Of a stretch of DNA of 9,612 bases, positions 1 through 6,339 are shown piece by piece. The translations under genes and the position numbers were made by a program. A model generated the notes under the pieces. That model was not told where the DNA came from, ran no database searches, and worked only from the letters and a program-made list of their open reading frames with translations. This DNA is from B4-G1 sp964393895 (lineage in GTDB: Bacteria; Chloroflexota; Anaerolineae; B4-G1): assembly GCA_964393895.1 (NCBI GenBank), contig CAYMWP010000160.1, positions 1 through 9,612 on the forward strand, in the 5' to 3' direction. How positions within the stretch are numbered: the first letter of the stretch is position 1; each line of letters starts with the position of its first letter.

Positions 1-13
1 AACGGGTTTTGCA

Positions 14-28
14 AGACCTCGGAGGTCT
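14..28 (+). repeat. 15-bp palindromic repeat, copy 1
   Basis: AGACCTCGGAGGTCT is a perfect 7+1+7 palindrome whose central G gives it an orientation. It is preceded by CA, as are copies 2 and 3. Four further copies lie at 1104-1118, 1154-1168, 9509-9523 and 9592-9606, all outside genes. Confidence 0.9.
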
Positions 29-108
29 GAGCGCGTGCCAGGCTGAGTAGTTACGGGAAAACTTGACTATTGATGTAGGGAGAACTTGGTTTTGAAACGG
101 TGTTCGCT

Positions 109-208
109 CAGTAATTCCCGTTTTGAAGCCGCACCGCCGTAAAACAGACGGTGTTGGCTAGTTTTTTCCTATGCACCCAAGCTAGAATTGCCAAAACGGG
201 AATTGCTG
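109..208. repeat. 100-bp element bounded by a 17-bp inverted repeat
   Basis: Arms 109-125 and 192-208 pair over 17 positions: 16 Watson-Crick pairs and one T/G position (112 with 205). Inside lies a smaller hairpin (arms 132-138 and 147-153). Imperfect 8-mers flank the element: TGTTCGCT at 101-108 and TGTGCGCT at 210-217, matching at 7 of 8. It could be a small non-autonomous mobile element or the folded part of an RNA. I know of no named family for it. Confidence 0.6.
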
Positions 209-312
209 ATGTGCGCTGGCAAAAGACGATCCGATAACTATTGCCAACATGGTCGTGAGAAGAATGAACAACGACGATGGAAACAGAGGTATCTGTAAAA
301 GCTCTCGTTTAT

Positions 313-341
313 AGTATATAACAACCAGTCGCCAGTGTCAA
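313..341 (-). promoter_or_regulatory. Leftward sigma70-type promoter
   Basis: On the minus strand TTGACA (336-341, full consensus) is followed after exactly 17 bp by TATACT (313-318, 5 of 6). Transcription would begin near 306 and run left through the inverted-repeat element and the palindrome at 14-28. No good protein gene lies in that path, so the product is either a non-coding RNA or the leader of a gene outside the window. The call is from sequence match alone. Confidence 0.6.
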
Positions 342-372
342 GGCGACGCATCTGAGATTACCCACATTTTAC

Positions 373-414
373 CGCAAAGCACGCAAAGAGGATCAAAAAG
401 AGCGTTTCTTTGCG
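373..414. repeat. CGCAAAG-type repeat fragment with hairpin
   Basis: CGCAAAG occurs twice with a 9-bp period (373-379 and 382-388). An exact 8-bp inverted partner of CGCAAAGA (382-389) lies at 407-414. It looks like a worn remnant of the intergenic CGCAAAG/CTTTGCG repeats found in many bacterial genomes. No function is visible. Confidence 0.5.
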
Positions 415-482
415 ACTATCTGCCGTGTTGTCGAAGCCTGTGATGGGGTCTCCCACCGGTCAAAATGCCATCGTCGAGCAGT

Positions 483-511
483 TTGACTTGAAAGCAAGAT
501 AGTGGTACACT
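483..511 (+). promoter_or_regulatory. Promoter of the response regulator gene
   Basis: TTGACT (483-488, 5 of 6), a 17-bp spacer, then TACACT (506-511, 4 of 6). The triplet TGG (503-505) directly before the -10 forms an extended -10 element that would compensate for the weaker hexamer. The predicted start is near 518, giving a leader of about 70 nt. Confidence 0.55.
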
Positions 512-589
512 AACACACAGTGTCGGGATCGCGTTGTTGTTTGAGCAATTCTTGAATTTTCCGGCAAGTACGGGAAGGAGGAACACCGC

Positions 590-976
590 ATGGCACAGGA
601 TAAAAAGGTAGTCGTCTGCATTGAGGACGAGCTCGAGATGATAGACCTGGTAAAGCTCATCCTGGGACGTAAAGGCTTCGATCTCGTCGGCGCTGTCGGC
701 GGCAGAGAGGGATTGGAGACGGTGCGCAATCTCAAGCCGGATCTGGTGTTGCTAGACCTGATGATGCCAGATATGGACGGCTGGGAGGTCTATCAACAGA
801 TGAAGGCCGACGATGAGTTAAAGGACATCCCCGTCATCGTCGTCACGGCCAAGGCCCAGAGCATAGACAAGGTTCTGGGGCTTCATATTGCCAAAGTGGA
901 CGACTATGTGACCAAGCCGTTTGGGCCGCAAGAACTGTTGCAGAGCGTTAACAAGGTTCTGGGGACTCGGGCCTGA
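590..976 (+). CDS. Stand-alone response regulator receiver protein
   Basis: This is a single-domain CheY-like receiver of 128 aa with no output domain. Receiver hallmarks are all present: the acidic pair E12/D13, phospho-acceptor D56 in the LLDLMMPDMDGWE stretch, T86, and the invariant K109 before P110. It should accept a phosphoryl group on D56 from a histidine kinase and act through protein contacts in the cytoplasm, as CheY or Spo0F do. The ATG start has an AAGGAGG ribosome site at 575-581 with ideal spacing. No histidine kinase is next to it, so its partner is encoded elsewhere. Its specific pathway cannot be told from the sequence. Confidence 0.93.
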   Translation: MAQDKKVVVCIEDELEMIDLVKLILGRKGFDLVGAVGGREGLETVRNLKPDLVLLDLMMPDMDGWEVYQQMKADDELKDIPVIVVTAKAQSIDKVLGLHIAKVDDYVTKPFGPQELLQSVNKVLGTRA

Positions 977-1103
977 GCCTGCTGGTTCGCGGCGCTACTC
1001 TCGATAACCTAACACATCACCCTCGGTAAAAGGCAACTGAGTGGATTGTGTTGTCTGGTTGTGCGTTGTTTGGAGGTAACTACTACTCAGCCTAACACCA
1101 TTC

Positions 1104-1118
1104 AGACCTCCGAGGTCT
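1104..1118 (-). repeat. 15-bp palindromic repeat, copy 2
   Basis: Same palindrome with central C on the plus strand, so in reverse orientation. With copy 3 it forms an inverted pair separated by 35 bp; the shared CA flank makes each arm of the pair 17 bp long. Confidence 0.9.
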
Positions 1119-1153
1119 TGATTGAGCTAAGCGGTGGGTGAAATGGCTGTCCA

Positions 1154-1168
1154 AGACCTCGGAGGTCT
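1154..1168 (+). repeat. 15-bp palindromic repeat, copy 3
   Basis: Identical to copy 1, again preceded by CA (1152-1153). It lies opposite copy 2, so single-stranded DNA or RNA could form either two small hairpins or one long stem. Confidence 0.9.
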
Positions 1169-1279
1169 AGCGCCCAAGTTACGTTTGGAGTAACACAGGG
1201 ATTGGTCGTGTCGAAGTATCTCTTGGGTTCTGGTAATTACCCACAAGTATGCAGATGTCTATTCGAGGTGATCGTTTTT

Positions 1280-1355
1280 TCACCACAGAGGCGCGGAGGA
1301 CACCGAGATAGGACATTTTTGTGTTTTCTCTGTGCTCTCTGTGTCTCTGTGGTGA
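1280..1355. repeat. Imperfect inverted repeat of the ACCACAGAG type
   Basis: Arms at 1280-1307 and 1328-1355 are imperfect inverted copies rich in CACAGAG; the outer 11 bases match exactly and the inner part carries several mismatches. Such elements are scattered between genes in many bacteria. When mis-translated they give peptides rich in HREHRE or PRRHGE, and one such shadow frame is present here. Their origin and role are not established. Confidence 0.75.
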
Positions 1356-1405
1356 GATGTGGGCAATCACCAGTTGGGTTGTCTTGATGCGGGGAGGAGA
1401 GAGTA

Positions 1406-1891
1406 GTGGAACTCGTGATAGTGCCGGTCGAAAAGCCAGAAACCGTCAATCTCATTCTTGGGCAGTCGCACTTTATCAAGACAGTCGAAGACTTGCACGA
1501 GGCGTTGGTTGGAGCCGTGCCCGGCATCAAGTTCGGGCTGGCATTCTGTGAGGCTTCTGGCCCGGCGTTAGTGCGCGCCAGCGGCACAGACGACGAGTTG
1601 GTCGAACTGGCCAAGCAAAATGCGCTGGCGCTGAGTGCGGGGCACAGCTTTATCGTATTCCTGGGCGAAGGCTTTTACCCTGTCAACGTGTTGAACGTCA
1701 TCAAGATGGTGCCAGAAGTATGTCGCATCTTTTGTGCCACAGCCAACCCGGTCGAGGTCGTCCTCGCCGAGACGGAACAAGGACGGGGCATCCTGGGTGT
1801 GGTTGATGGCCTTAGAACCCTGGGCGTCGAAACGGAGAACGACGTTGTCCAGCGCAAGGAACTTCTCCGTATGATCGGCTACAAACTGTAA
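1406..1891 (+). CDS. Adenosine-specific kinase (DUF355 family)
   Basis: The 161-aa protein matches the adenosine-specific kinase family (DUF355, COG1839) along its whole length, a family best known from archaea and thermophiles. It is expected to phosphorylate adenosine to AMP in the cytoplasm. Conserved blocks as I know them are all present: GQSHFIKTVEDL at 19-30, GIKFGLAFCEASGP at 40-53, AGHSFIVFL in the middle, and a long near-invariant stretch at about 104-134 containing CATANPVEV and ETEQGRGI. The GTG start is chosen because GGGGAGGA lies at 1391-1398, 7 nt upstream. A nucleotidase-like HD protein follows 52 bp downstream, so both probably belong to nucleoside/nucleotide turnover. It is unrelated to the ribokinase-type adenosine kinases. 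Confidence 0.9.
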   Translation: MELVIVPVEKPETVNLILGQSHFIKTVEDLHEALVGAVPGIKFGLAFCEASGPALVRASGTDDELVELAKQNALALSAGHSFIVFLGEGFYPVNVLNVIKMVPEVCRIFCATANPVEVVLAETEQGRGILGVVDGLRTLGVETENDVVQRKELLRMIGYKL

Positions 1892-1943
1892 AGCGTGAGG
1901 TTGTGAATGGCGCCGCCCTCGCGTTTCACGAACGAGTTGGATT

Positions 1944-2507
1944 GTGGAACCTGATTTTGCGCTGGAATTGCTGCTTCACGCGAATCACCTGAGGCGTGTT
2001 CAGCGGGCCGGATGGGTGATGCGGGGTGTGACTGACGCCGAAAGCGTGGCTGACCACAGTTTCGGCGTCGCCTTTATTTCTTTGACCCTGGCCGAACTGG
2101 TGGAACAACCTTTGGACAAGTCCAAATTGTTGACCATTGCGCTGCTCCACGATCTGCCAGAGAGCCTGATCGGCGATATTCCCTCGCCAGCGACGATCTA
2201 TTTCCCCCCACAGGCTACACGGACAGCAGAAGAGGCGGTTCTGGGCGAGCTGCTGCGTCATCTTCCCTGTGCTGATCAGTGGCGCGCTTGGTGGCAAGAG
2301 TTCGAATGCAGAACGAGTGCCGAGGGACGGCTCGTCCGCGATGCGGACCGGCTCGACATGCTCATTCAGGCTTACGTCTACGAACAGACGACGCGTAATC
2401 GTTGGCTGGAAGAATTCTGGCCCCCCTCAGACCCGCCGCCTTTCGAGTTTGCTGCCACACGGGCGTTGTACGACGAGTTGAGGGCGCTGCGCGAGCGAGG
2501 TGGATAG
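1944..2507 (+). CDS. HD-domain phosphohydrolase, 5'-deoxynucleotidase-like (YfbR/HDDC2 type)
   Basis: This 187-aa protein has the HD fold pattern of the YfbR/HDDC2 group, which removes phosphate from deoxynucleoside 5'-monophosphates using a divalent metal. Visible landmarks are R17/R18 with GWVMRGV at 23-29, ESVADH ending in H38, the H69-D70 pair in LLHDLPE with E73, D78 in GDI, and D135 in RDADRLDML, consistent with the metal ligands H38, H69, D70 and D135. The GTG start lacks a strong ribosome site; translation may be coupled to the kinase gene upstream. The stop overlaps or nearly abuts the next gene, which indicates an operon. The exact substrate cannot be read from sequence. Confidence 0.8.
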   Translation: MEPDFALELLLHANHLRRVQRAGWVMRGVTDAESVADHSFGVAFISLTLAELVEQPLDKSKLLTIALLHDLPESLIGDIPSPATIYFPPQATRTAEEAVLGELLRHLPCADQWRAWWQEFECRTSAEGRLVRDADRLDMLIQAYVYEQTTRNRWLEEFWPPSDPPPFEFAATRALYDELRALRERGG

Positions 2508-2511
2508 CACG

Positions 2512-2874
2512 ATGGCGACGGTGTGGAACGAGACGCGGGGCGAGTGCGTGTTAGAGAGTGTGCGCTACTGCGCCAGTTTTCCCTGCCGCCTGAGAGGCTT
2601 GACTTTCCGGCGCGCTCTGGACGAGAACGAAGGGCTGTTGCTGGTGGGACGTCGAGAGAGCCGTACCGATACTGCAATTCACATGTTCTTTGTCTTTTTT
2701 CCCATCGCCGCCGTTTGGTTGGACCGGAGCGGACGGGTGGTAGATACCCGGTTGGCGCGTCCTTTCCGCCCGCTCTACGTCCCCCGCGCGCCGGCGCGCG
2801 ACGTGTTGGAAGGGCCCCCCGCCTTGCTGGAGCGGGTGCAGATAGGGGAGCGCATCTTGATACGTGATGCGTAA
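2512..2874 (+). CDS. DUF192 family protein
   Basis: This is a 120-aa protein of the DUF192 family, small beta-barrel proteins of unknown role. The family pattern is visible as GLTFRRAL, then GLLLVGRRES, the core HMFFVFFPIAAVWLDRSGRVVD, and the closing L-x-x-V-x-I-G-x-x-I motif. There is no signal peptide, although many family members are exported. I chose ATG 2512 because GAGG at 2497-2500 sits 11 nt upstream. GTG 2500 would add four residues and overlap the HD gene by 8 bp. Its start lies within a few bases of the HD gene stop and it ends 19 bp before the peptidase gene, so it is almost certainly co-transcribed with both. Confidence 0.8.
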   Translation: MATVWNETRGECVLESVRYCASFPCRLRGLTFRRALDENEGLLLVGRRESRTDTAIHMFFVFFPIAAVWLDRSGRVVDTRLARPFRPLYVPRAPARDVLEGPPALLERVQIGERILIRDA

Positions 2875-2893
2875 TACAGTCGGAGGTAAATTG

Positions 2894-4363
2894 GTGGTTC
2901 GAAGAACTATAATTGGACTGCTCGTCTGCCTGTTGGTTGGAGCCTGGATAACGCCGGCGCTGGCCCAATCGGGCGGGCCGCCGCAACAGGCGACGGTACA
3001 CATTGTCCAGCGGGGTGAGACATTGTTCTCCATCGCTCAGCGATATGGTTTGACGGTGGACAGCGTCACTCACTCCAACGGTATCCCCGATCCCCGCCAG
3101 ATTTACGTCGGCCAGCGAATCGTCATCATCGGTGGAGAGATAGAGGATGGCGTGCTGGGAACGGCTCCTTACGTGGTCGAGGTGGGCGACACACTCTCTT
3201 CTATCTCCAGGCGCTACAACACGACCTGGCAGTCGCTTGCCCGAATCAACGGCTTGCTTTCTCCTAACAGTCTCTACGCGGGGCAGGTCATCCAGGTGCC
3301 AGACCTCGGCGCGTCAGCCGATGTGCTCGTTGCCAGTGAGGATACGGGCGCCCGCCCGTTGGTGGGTGGGGGCGCGCTCTACACCGCGCGCTCGGACGAC
3401 ACGCTGTTCCACGTCGCCTTGCGCTATTCCGTCTCGCCGTGGGCGTTGGCGTCCGCCAGCCGCGTCGTCAACCCGGCCTTGATCTACCCGGGGCAGGAGT
3501 TGGTGATTCCCAACACTGAGCCGGGCCTGTTGCCCGCCCCCTTTATCTTTGTAGAGGTACAACCGCTGCCGGTGGCCCAGGGAATGCCGATGGTCGTCGC
3601 CGTGCATACGAAGGAACCTGTCGCTTTGGAGGGCAGACTGTTTTCCCAGGATATACGCTTCGTTGAAGAGGGAGGCGTATACTACGGACTGGCGGGCGTG
3701 CACGCGCTCGCCGAGTCCGGCCTCTATCAACTGGAATTGACCGCAGTGGATGACCAGGAGCGCAGGACGACGATCACTACTGGCATCGTCGTGCAGGACG
3801 GACGCTTTGGCTATGAGCGAATTGACCTTTCTGGGGGCCAAAACAACCTGCTCGATCCGGCCGTCATCGCCGCGGAGCGCGAGCGCCTCAACAGCCTGCG
3901 CTCCACGTTCACCCCGGAACGGCACTGGACGGCGCCGCTCCAGCGCCCGTGTGCTGGCGTGATCTCGTCCTACTTTGGAACTCGCCGCGCCTACAGCGAC
4001 GGCCCATACACCAGCTATCACAGCGGGGTGGATTTTCGAGCGCCGACGGGGACGCCGGTGCTTGCTCCTGCCGGCGGCACTGTGATGTTGGCCGATCCGC
4101 TGACGGTGCGGGGTAACGCCGTTGTAATAGATCATGGCTGGGGATTGCTGACGGGCTACTGGCACCTTTCCGAGATCAATGTCCAGGTGGGACAGCATCT
4201 CGCGCCGGGCGACCTCATCGGCAGAGTTGGCAGCACGGGGTTATCCACGGGCGCGCACCTGCATTGGGAAGTGTGGGTTGGCGGGGTTAGCGTGGACGGT
4301 ATACGGTGGTTGGAAGAGTCCTACCTCGCGCCCAAGTACGAGTGGCGAGCGGTTGGTGGTTAG
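2894..4363 (+). CDS. Secreted LysM (x3) M23 family metallopeptidase
   Basis: This is an exported peptidoglycan endopeptidase or LytM-like wall-remodelling protein of 489 aa. Residues 1-24 form a signal peptide ending in PALA before Q25. Three LysM glycan-binding domains lie at about 34-79, 93-136 and 163-206. A beta-rich linker domain of unknown type follows (about 215-320). The C-terminal M23 domain (about 345-460) carries zinc-ligand motifs HSGVD (H376, D380) and HLHWE (H455, H457), so it looks catalytically intact. I chose GTG 2894 because GGAGG (2882-2886) is 7 nt upstream and the protein then begins directly with the signal peptide. GTG 2864 is an alternative that adds ten residues and overlaps DUF192. 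It converges on the DUF2007 gene with only 10 bp between stops. Confidence 0.92.
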   Translation: MVRRTIIGLLVCLLVGAWITPALAQSGGPPQQATVHIVQRGETLFSIAQRYGLTVDSVTHSNGIPDPRQIYVGQRIVIIGGEIEDGVLGTAPYVVEVGDTLSSISRRYNTTWQSLARINGLLSPNSLYAGQVIQVPDLGASADVLVASEDTGARPLVGGGALYTARSDDTLFHVALRYSVSPWALASASRVVNPALIYPGQELVIPNTEPGLLPAPFIFVEVQPLPVAQGMPMVVAVHTKEPVALEGRLFSQDIRFVEEGGVYYGLAGVHALAESGLYQLELTAVDDQERRTTITTGIVVQDGRFGYERIDLSGGQNNLLDPAVIAAERERLNSLRSTFTPERHWTAPLQRPCAGVISSYFGTRRAYSDGPYTSYHSGVDFRAPTGTPVLAPAGGTVMLADPLTVRGNAVVIDHGWGLLTGYWHLSEINVQVGQHLAPGDLIGRVGSTGLSTGAHLHWEVWVGGVSVDGIRWLEESYLAPKYEWRAVGG

Positions 4364-4373
4364 CAATCCTAAT

Positions 4374-4631
4374 CTATTGATCTTTTTCTTCAATCAGCGC
4401 CCGCGCTTCTTCGGCGTACTGGGCTGGCACTTGGACGCGCACCTCTCCCAAGCCATCGGCCGTGATGCCCATTACCGGCCCTGCGCTTTCATATCTCAGC
4501 AAACTTGGTATGCCGGATTGCTCCAACTTGGCCCGGATGACGTGAGCTTTCAACAGGCCTTGTGCGACGTGAACCGTTACTAACTCGAGGTGTTGGGGTT
4601 GTTCTTGCTCTGAGTGTTTTATTTCTTCCAT
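4374..4631 (-). CDS. DUF2007 domain protein (putative signal-transducing protein)
   Basis: An 85-aa cytoplasmic protein whose residues 18-83 fit the small alpha/beta DUF2007 domain: VHVAQGLLKAHVIRAKLEQSGIP, then a GLGEVRVQVP strand, then a closing helix with the AEEARALIEE pattern. The domain has been described as a putative prokaryotic signal-transducing module, but no biochemical role is established. A perfect AGGAGG (4638-4643 on the minus strand) is 6 nt before the ATG. Its upstream region is shared with the divergent gene at 4744, so the two may be co-regulated. I see no matching -10/-35 pair for it with normal spacing. Confidence 0.8.
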   Translation of the reverse strand: MEEIKHSEQEQPQHLELVTVHVAQGLLKAHVIRAKLEQSGIPSLLRYESAGPVMGITADGLGEVRVQVPAQYAEEARALIEEKDQ

Positions 4632-4678
4632 TTTTATCCTCCTGCTCTCGCTCTATAGTGTGCCCCAGATGGACGCAT

Positions 4679-4707
4679 TTGTCAAACCAACACAAGCCTG
4701 GTATAAT
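4679..4707 (+). promoter_or_regulatory. Promoter of the two-gene unknown module
   Basis: TTGTCA (4679-4684, 5 of 6), 17-bp spacer, TATAAT (4702-4707, full consensus). The predicted start near 4714 gives a leader of about 30 nt before the AGGAGA ribosome site at 4731-4736. Confidence 0.75.
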
Positions 4708-4743
4708 CGTTGCTGATTTGCTAATTACACAGGAGACGTGACA

Positions 4744-6330
4744 TTGATTCAAAGAAAGACTCAGAGCCCAGATTACTGGGGTGACGAGTTTGTTGCTACT
4801 TCCGACGACCTTCAATACCTGAGCACGCTGTTAGTCGAAGACGAGTTGCCGCGTTCGGCAGCGGAACTGGGCCGCGCACTGATCCTGTATCGTTGTCAAC
4901 AGGAGGATGAACTCGTAGAGCGTGCCATGTCCAAGGGCACCCCATACCAGCCCAAGCGCAGTTATGAGGAAGGGGAAGAAATAGTCTTCCCGGCAATGGG
5001 CTATCTAGTGGGAAAAGTCGTGGACGCGCGCCCCGGCCACAACCCTGAATACGGCGCCTTCCAGGTCATTCAGGTAGAGTTCGAAACGGGCAAGAAACGG
5101 GAGTTTGCTTCCGTACTGAAGGCCGATCACCCCCTCAATCACGAATCGCAAGTCAGTGTCGTTGACGACGCCGTCCTGCTCTCGCCGGAGAGACTGGTTG
5201 ATCTTTACGGCGCGCAGGTTGGGGAAAAGTTGGAGCGATTTCTCGAATCCGAGCCTGATTTTACCCGTCTGGCCGGCAAGTGGTTCCCCAAAGATTTGCT
5301 GGTAGGGATAAACGTTGGTCACCTGAACCTGGCCGAAGCTGTCCTCGATATGGCGGGAGGAGGGCCTCTACCTACTGAAGAACTGTTGGGTGATCTCGAA
5401 TTGCCGGAGGCGATCACCCCTCAACTGCGTATCTTTTCGCTGAACTATGCCTTGCAGGAGGATGAGCGCTTCGACGAGGTCGGACCGGCGGGTGAGGTGC
5501 TATGGTTCCTCCACCGGCTGGAACCAGAAGCAGTGCAATCTGTTCCCCTTTACTTGCAGTACGAGCCTTTGGAGTACGACCCCGCGTTGCTGACCAGTGA
5601 GATGCAGGCCCTGGAGCTGCAACTGGACGACGAGTGGTCGAACCTGGATGGCTACGACAAAGCTACCGGCCCGGTGGCGGCTGTGCTGTCCTATCCTCAT
5701 TGGAAATCTGGCACGCTGCACCTTTCGAAGCAGTTGGCGCACGTGTTCCCAACCGGTCGTACCCACCGTATTCGCTTCACTTTTATTGATGGTGATACGG
5801 GTGAGGAGATGCCAGGTTGGGTCGTGCGTGAACACCGTTACGTTTACGGCCTGGAGAAGTGGTATCAGAGACAGGATGTGCTCGTGGGGACCTACATCGA
5901 GCTGGAGCGCGGCGAAAAGCCTGGTACAGTCATAATCCGGCCACGCAGCCGCCGTCCCAGAAGCGAGTGGGTACGTGTCGCGTTGCCGGTCAAAGGACGG
6001 CTCACTTTTGAGATGCGTAAACAACGCATTGCCTGTGATTACGACGAGTTGATGATCGTGGTGGAGGAAAATCCTCAGGCGGTGAAAGAGATATGGACCG
6101 GTGCGCGTGAGCAAAAGACTCCCTTGAGTCACCTGGTCGCAGAGATCTTTCCGGAATTGGCCAAACTCAGCCCTCAGGGTACCGTCCACGCCGCCACGCT
6201 CTACAGCGCGGTCAACGTCATAACGCGCACGCCCCCTGGGCCGTTGCTGGCCGAATTGGTCGTTGGCGATACATACGCTCCCGTGGGCGACAACTATTGG
6301 GTCTTGCGCACTAGTTCTGATGGGGTTTAG
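4744..6330 (+). CDS. Conserved-looking protein of unknown function, about 528 aa
   Basis: I do not recognise a named family. The protein is soluble, acidic and without signal peptide or membrane segments. An N-terminal helical part contains YWGDEFVATSDDLQYL. Next is a probable small beta-barrel (about 80-125: GEEIVFPAMGYLVGKVVDA, then a GAFQVIQVEF strand), a middle acidic region, and a C-terminal part from about 315 to 475. That part has PHWKSGTLHLS, RIRFTFIDGDTGEEMPGWVV and RYVYGLEKWY followed by a GTYIEL strand, a layout reminiscent of nucleic-acid-binding barrels (inference). I chose TTG 4744 because AGGAGA lies 7 nt upstream; GTG 4738 adds two residues but sits too close. The gene has its own promoter and is followed after 9 bp by the 146-aa gene, so the two form an operon. 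I believe similar pairs occur in other Chloroflexota, but this is from memory. Confidence 0.7.
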   Translation: MIQRKTQSPDYWGDEFVATSDDLQYLSTLLVEDELPRSAAELGRALILYRCQQEDELVERAMSKGTPYQPKRSYEEGEEIVFPAMGYLVGKVVDARPGHNPEYGAFQVIQVEFETGKKREFASVLKADHPLNHESQVSVVDDAVLLSPERLVDLYGAQVGEKLERFLESEPDFTRLAGKWFPKDLLVGINVGHLNLAEAVLDMAGGGPLPTEELLGDLELPEAITPQLRIFSLNYALQEDERFDEVGPAGEVLWFLHRLEPEAVQSVPLYLQYEPLEYDPALLTSEMQALELQLDDEWSNLDGYDKATGPVAAVLSYPHWKSGTLHLSKQLAHVFPTGRTHRIRFTFIDGDTGEEMPGWVVREHRYVYGLEKWYQRQDVLVGTYIELERGEKPGTVIIRPRSRRPRSEWVRVALPVKGRLTFEMRKQRIACDYDELMIVVEENPQAVKEIWTGAREQKTPLSHLVAEIFPELAKLSPQGTVHAATLYSAVNVITRTPPGPLLAELVVGDTYAPVGDNYWVLRTSSDGV

Positions 6331-6339
6331 GTATTTACG

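Larger units (their letters stand above)
1..589. other. 589-bp non-coding region upstream of the response regulator
   Basis: No convincing gene is seen here on either strand. It holds a 15-bp palindromic repeat at 14-28, an inverted-repeat element at 109-208, a leftward promoter at 313-341, a short CGCAAAG-type repeat with hairpin at 373-414, and the promoter and ribosome site of the response regulator at 483-581. The leftward promoter suggests that positions 1-306 are transcribed on the minus strand, either as a small RNA or as a leader of a gene beyond the left edge. Confidence 0.7.
977..1405. other. 429-bp repeat-rich spacer
   Basis: No supportable gene. It contains the inverted pair of 15-bp palindromes (1104-1118, 1154-1168), a perfect GGTAATTACC palindrome at 1232-1241, and a large imperfect inverted repeat at 1280-1355. 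I see no clear terminator for the response regulator and no convincing promoter for the gene at 1406. The short open frames here come from the repeat itself. Confidence 0.7.

Noticed and set aside
182..250. 22-codon ORF on the minus strand downstream of the leftward promoter
   Set aside because: It fits the transcript but has no ribosome site and its end falls in the inverted-repeat stem region; too weak to call a leader peptide.
1..306. Known riboswitch, tmRNA, RNase P or 6S RNA in the leftward transcript
   Set aside because: I compared by eye with the conserved cores of these RNAs and found none; the region stays an unassigned structured RNA candidate.
1232..1241. GGTAATTACC palindrome as an operator
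   Set aside because: It is a perfect 10-bp palindrome but no promoter can be placed next to it, so an operator call is not supported.
1179..1370. Short frame with an HREHREN-like peptide
   Set aside because: It is the mis-translation of the ACCACAGAG-type inverted repeat, a known annotation artefact.
2785..2800. Perfect 16-bp all-GC palindrome
   Set aside because: It lies inside the DUF192 coding frame in GC-rich sequence and is explained by codons; no sign of a regulatory role.
2378..3073. 231-aa minus-strand frame across three genes
   Set aside because: Low-complexity, Arg/Ser-rich translation typical of antisense shadows; it covers boundaries of well-supported genes.
3314..4198. 294-aa open frame on the minus strand within the M23 peptidase gene
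   Set aside because: Shadow frame in GC-rich coding DNA; the plus-strand frame has signal peptide, LysM and zinc motifs, and this frame has no recognisable domain.
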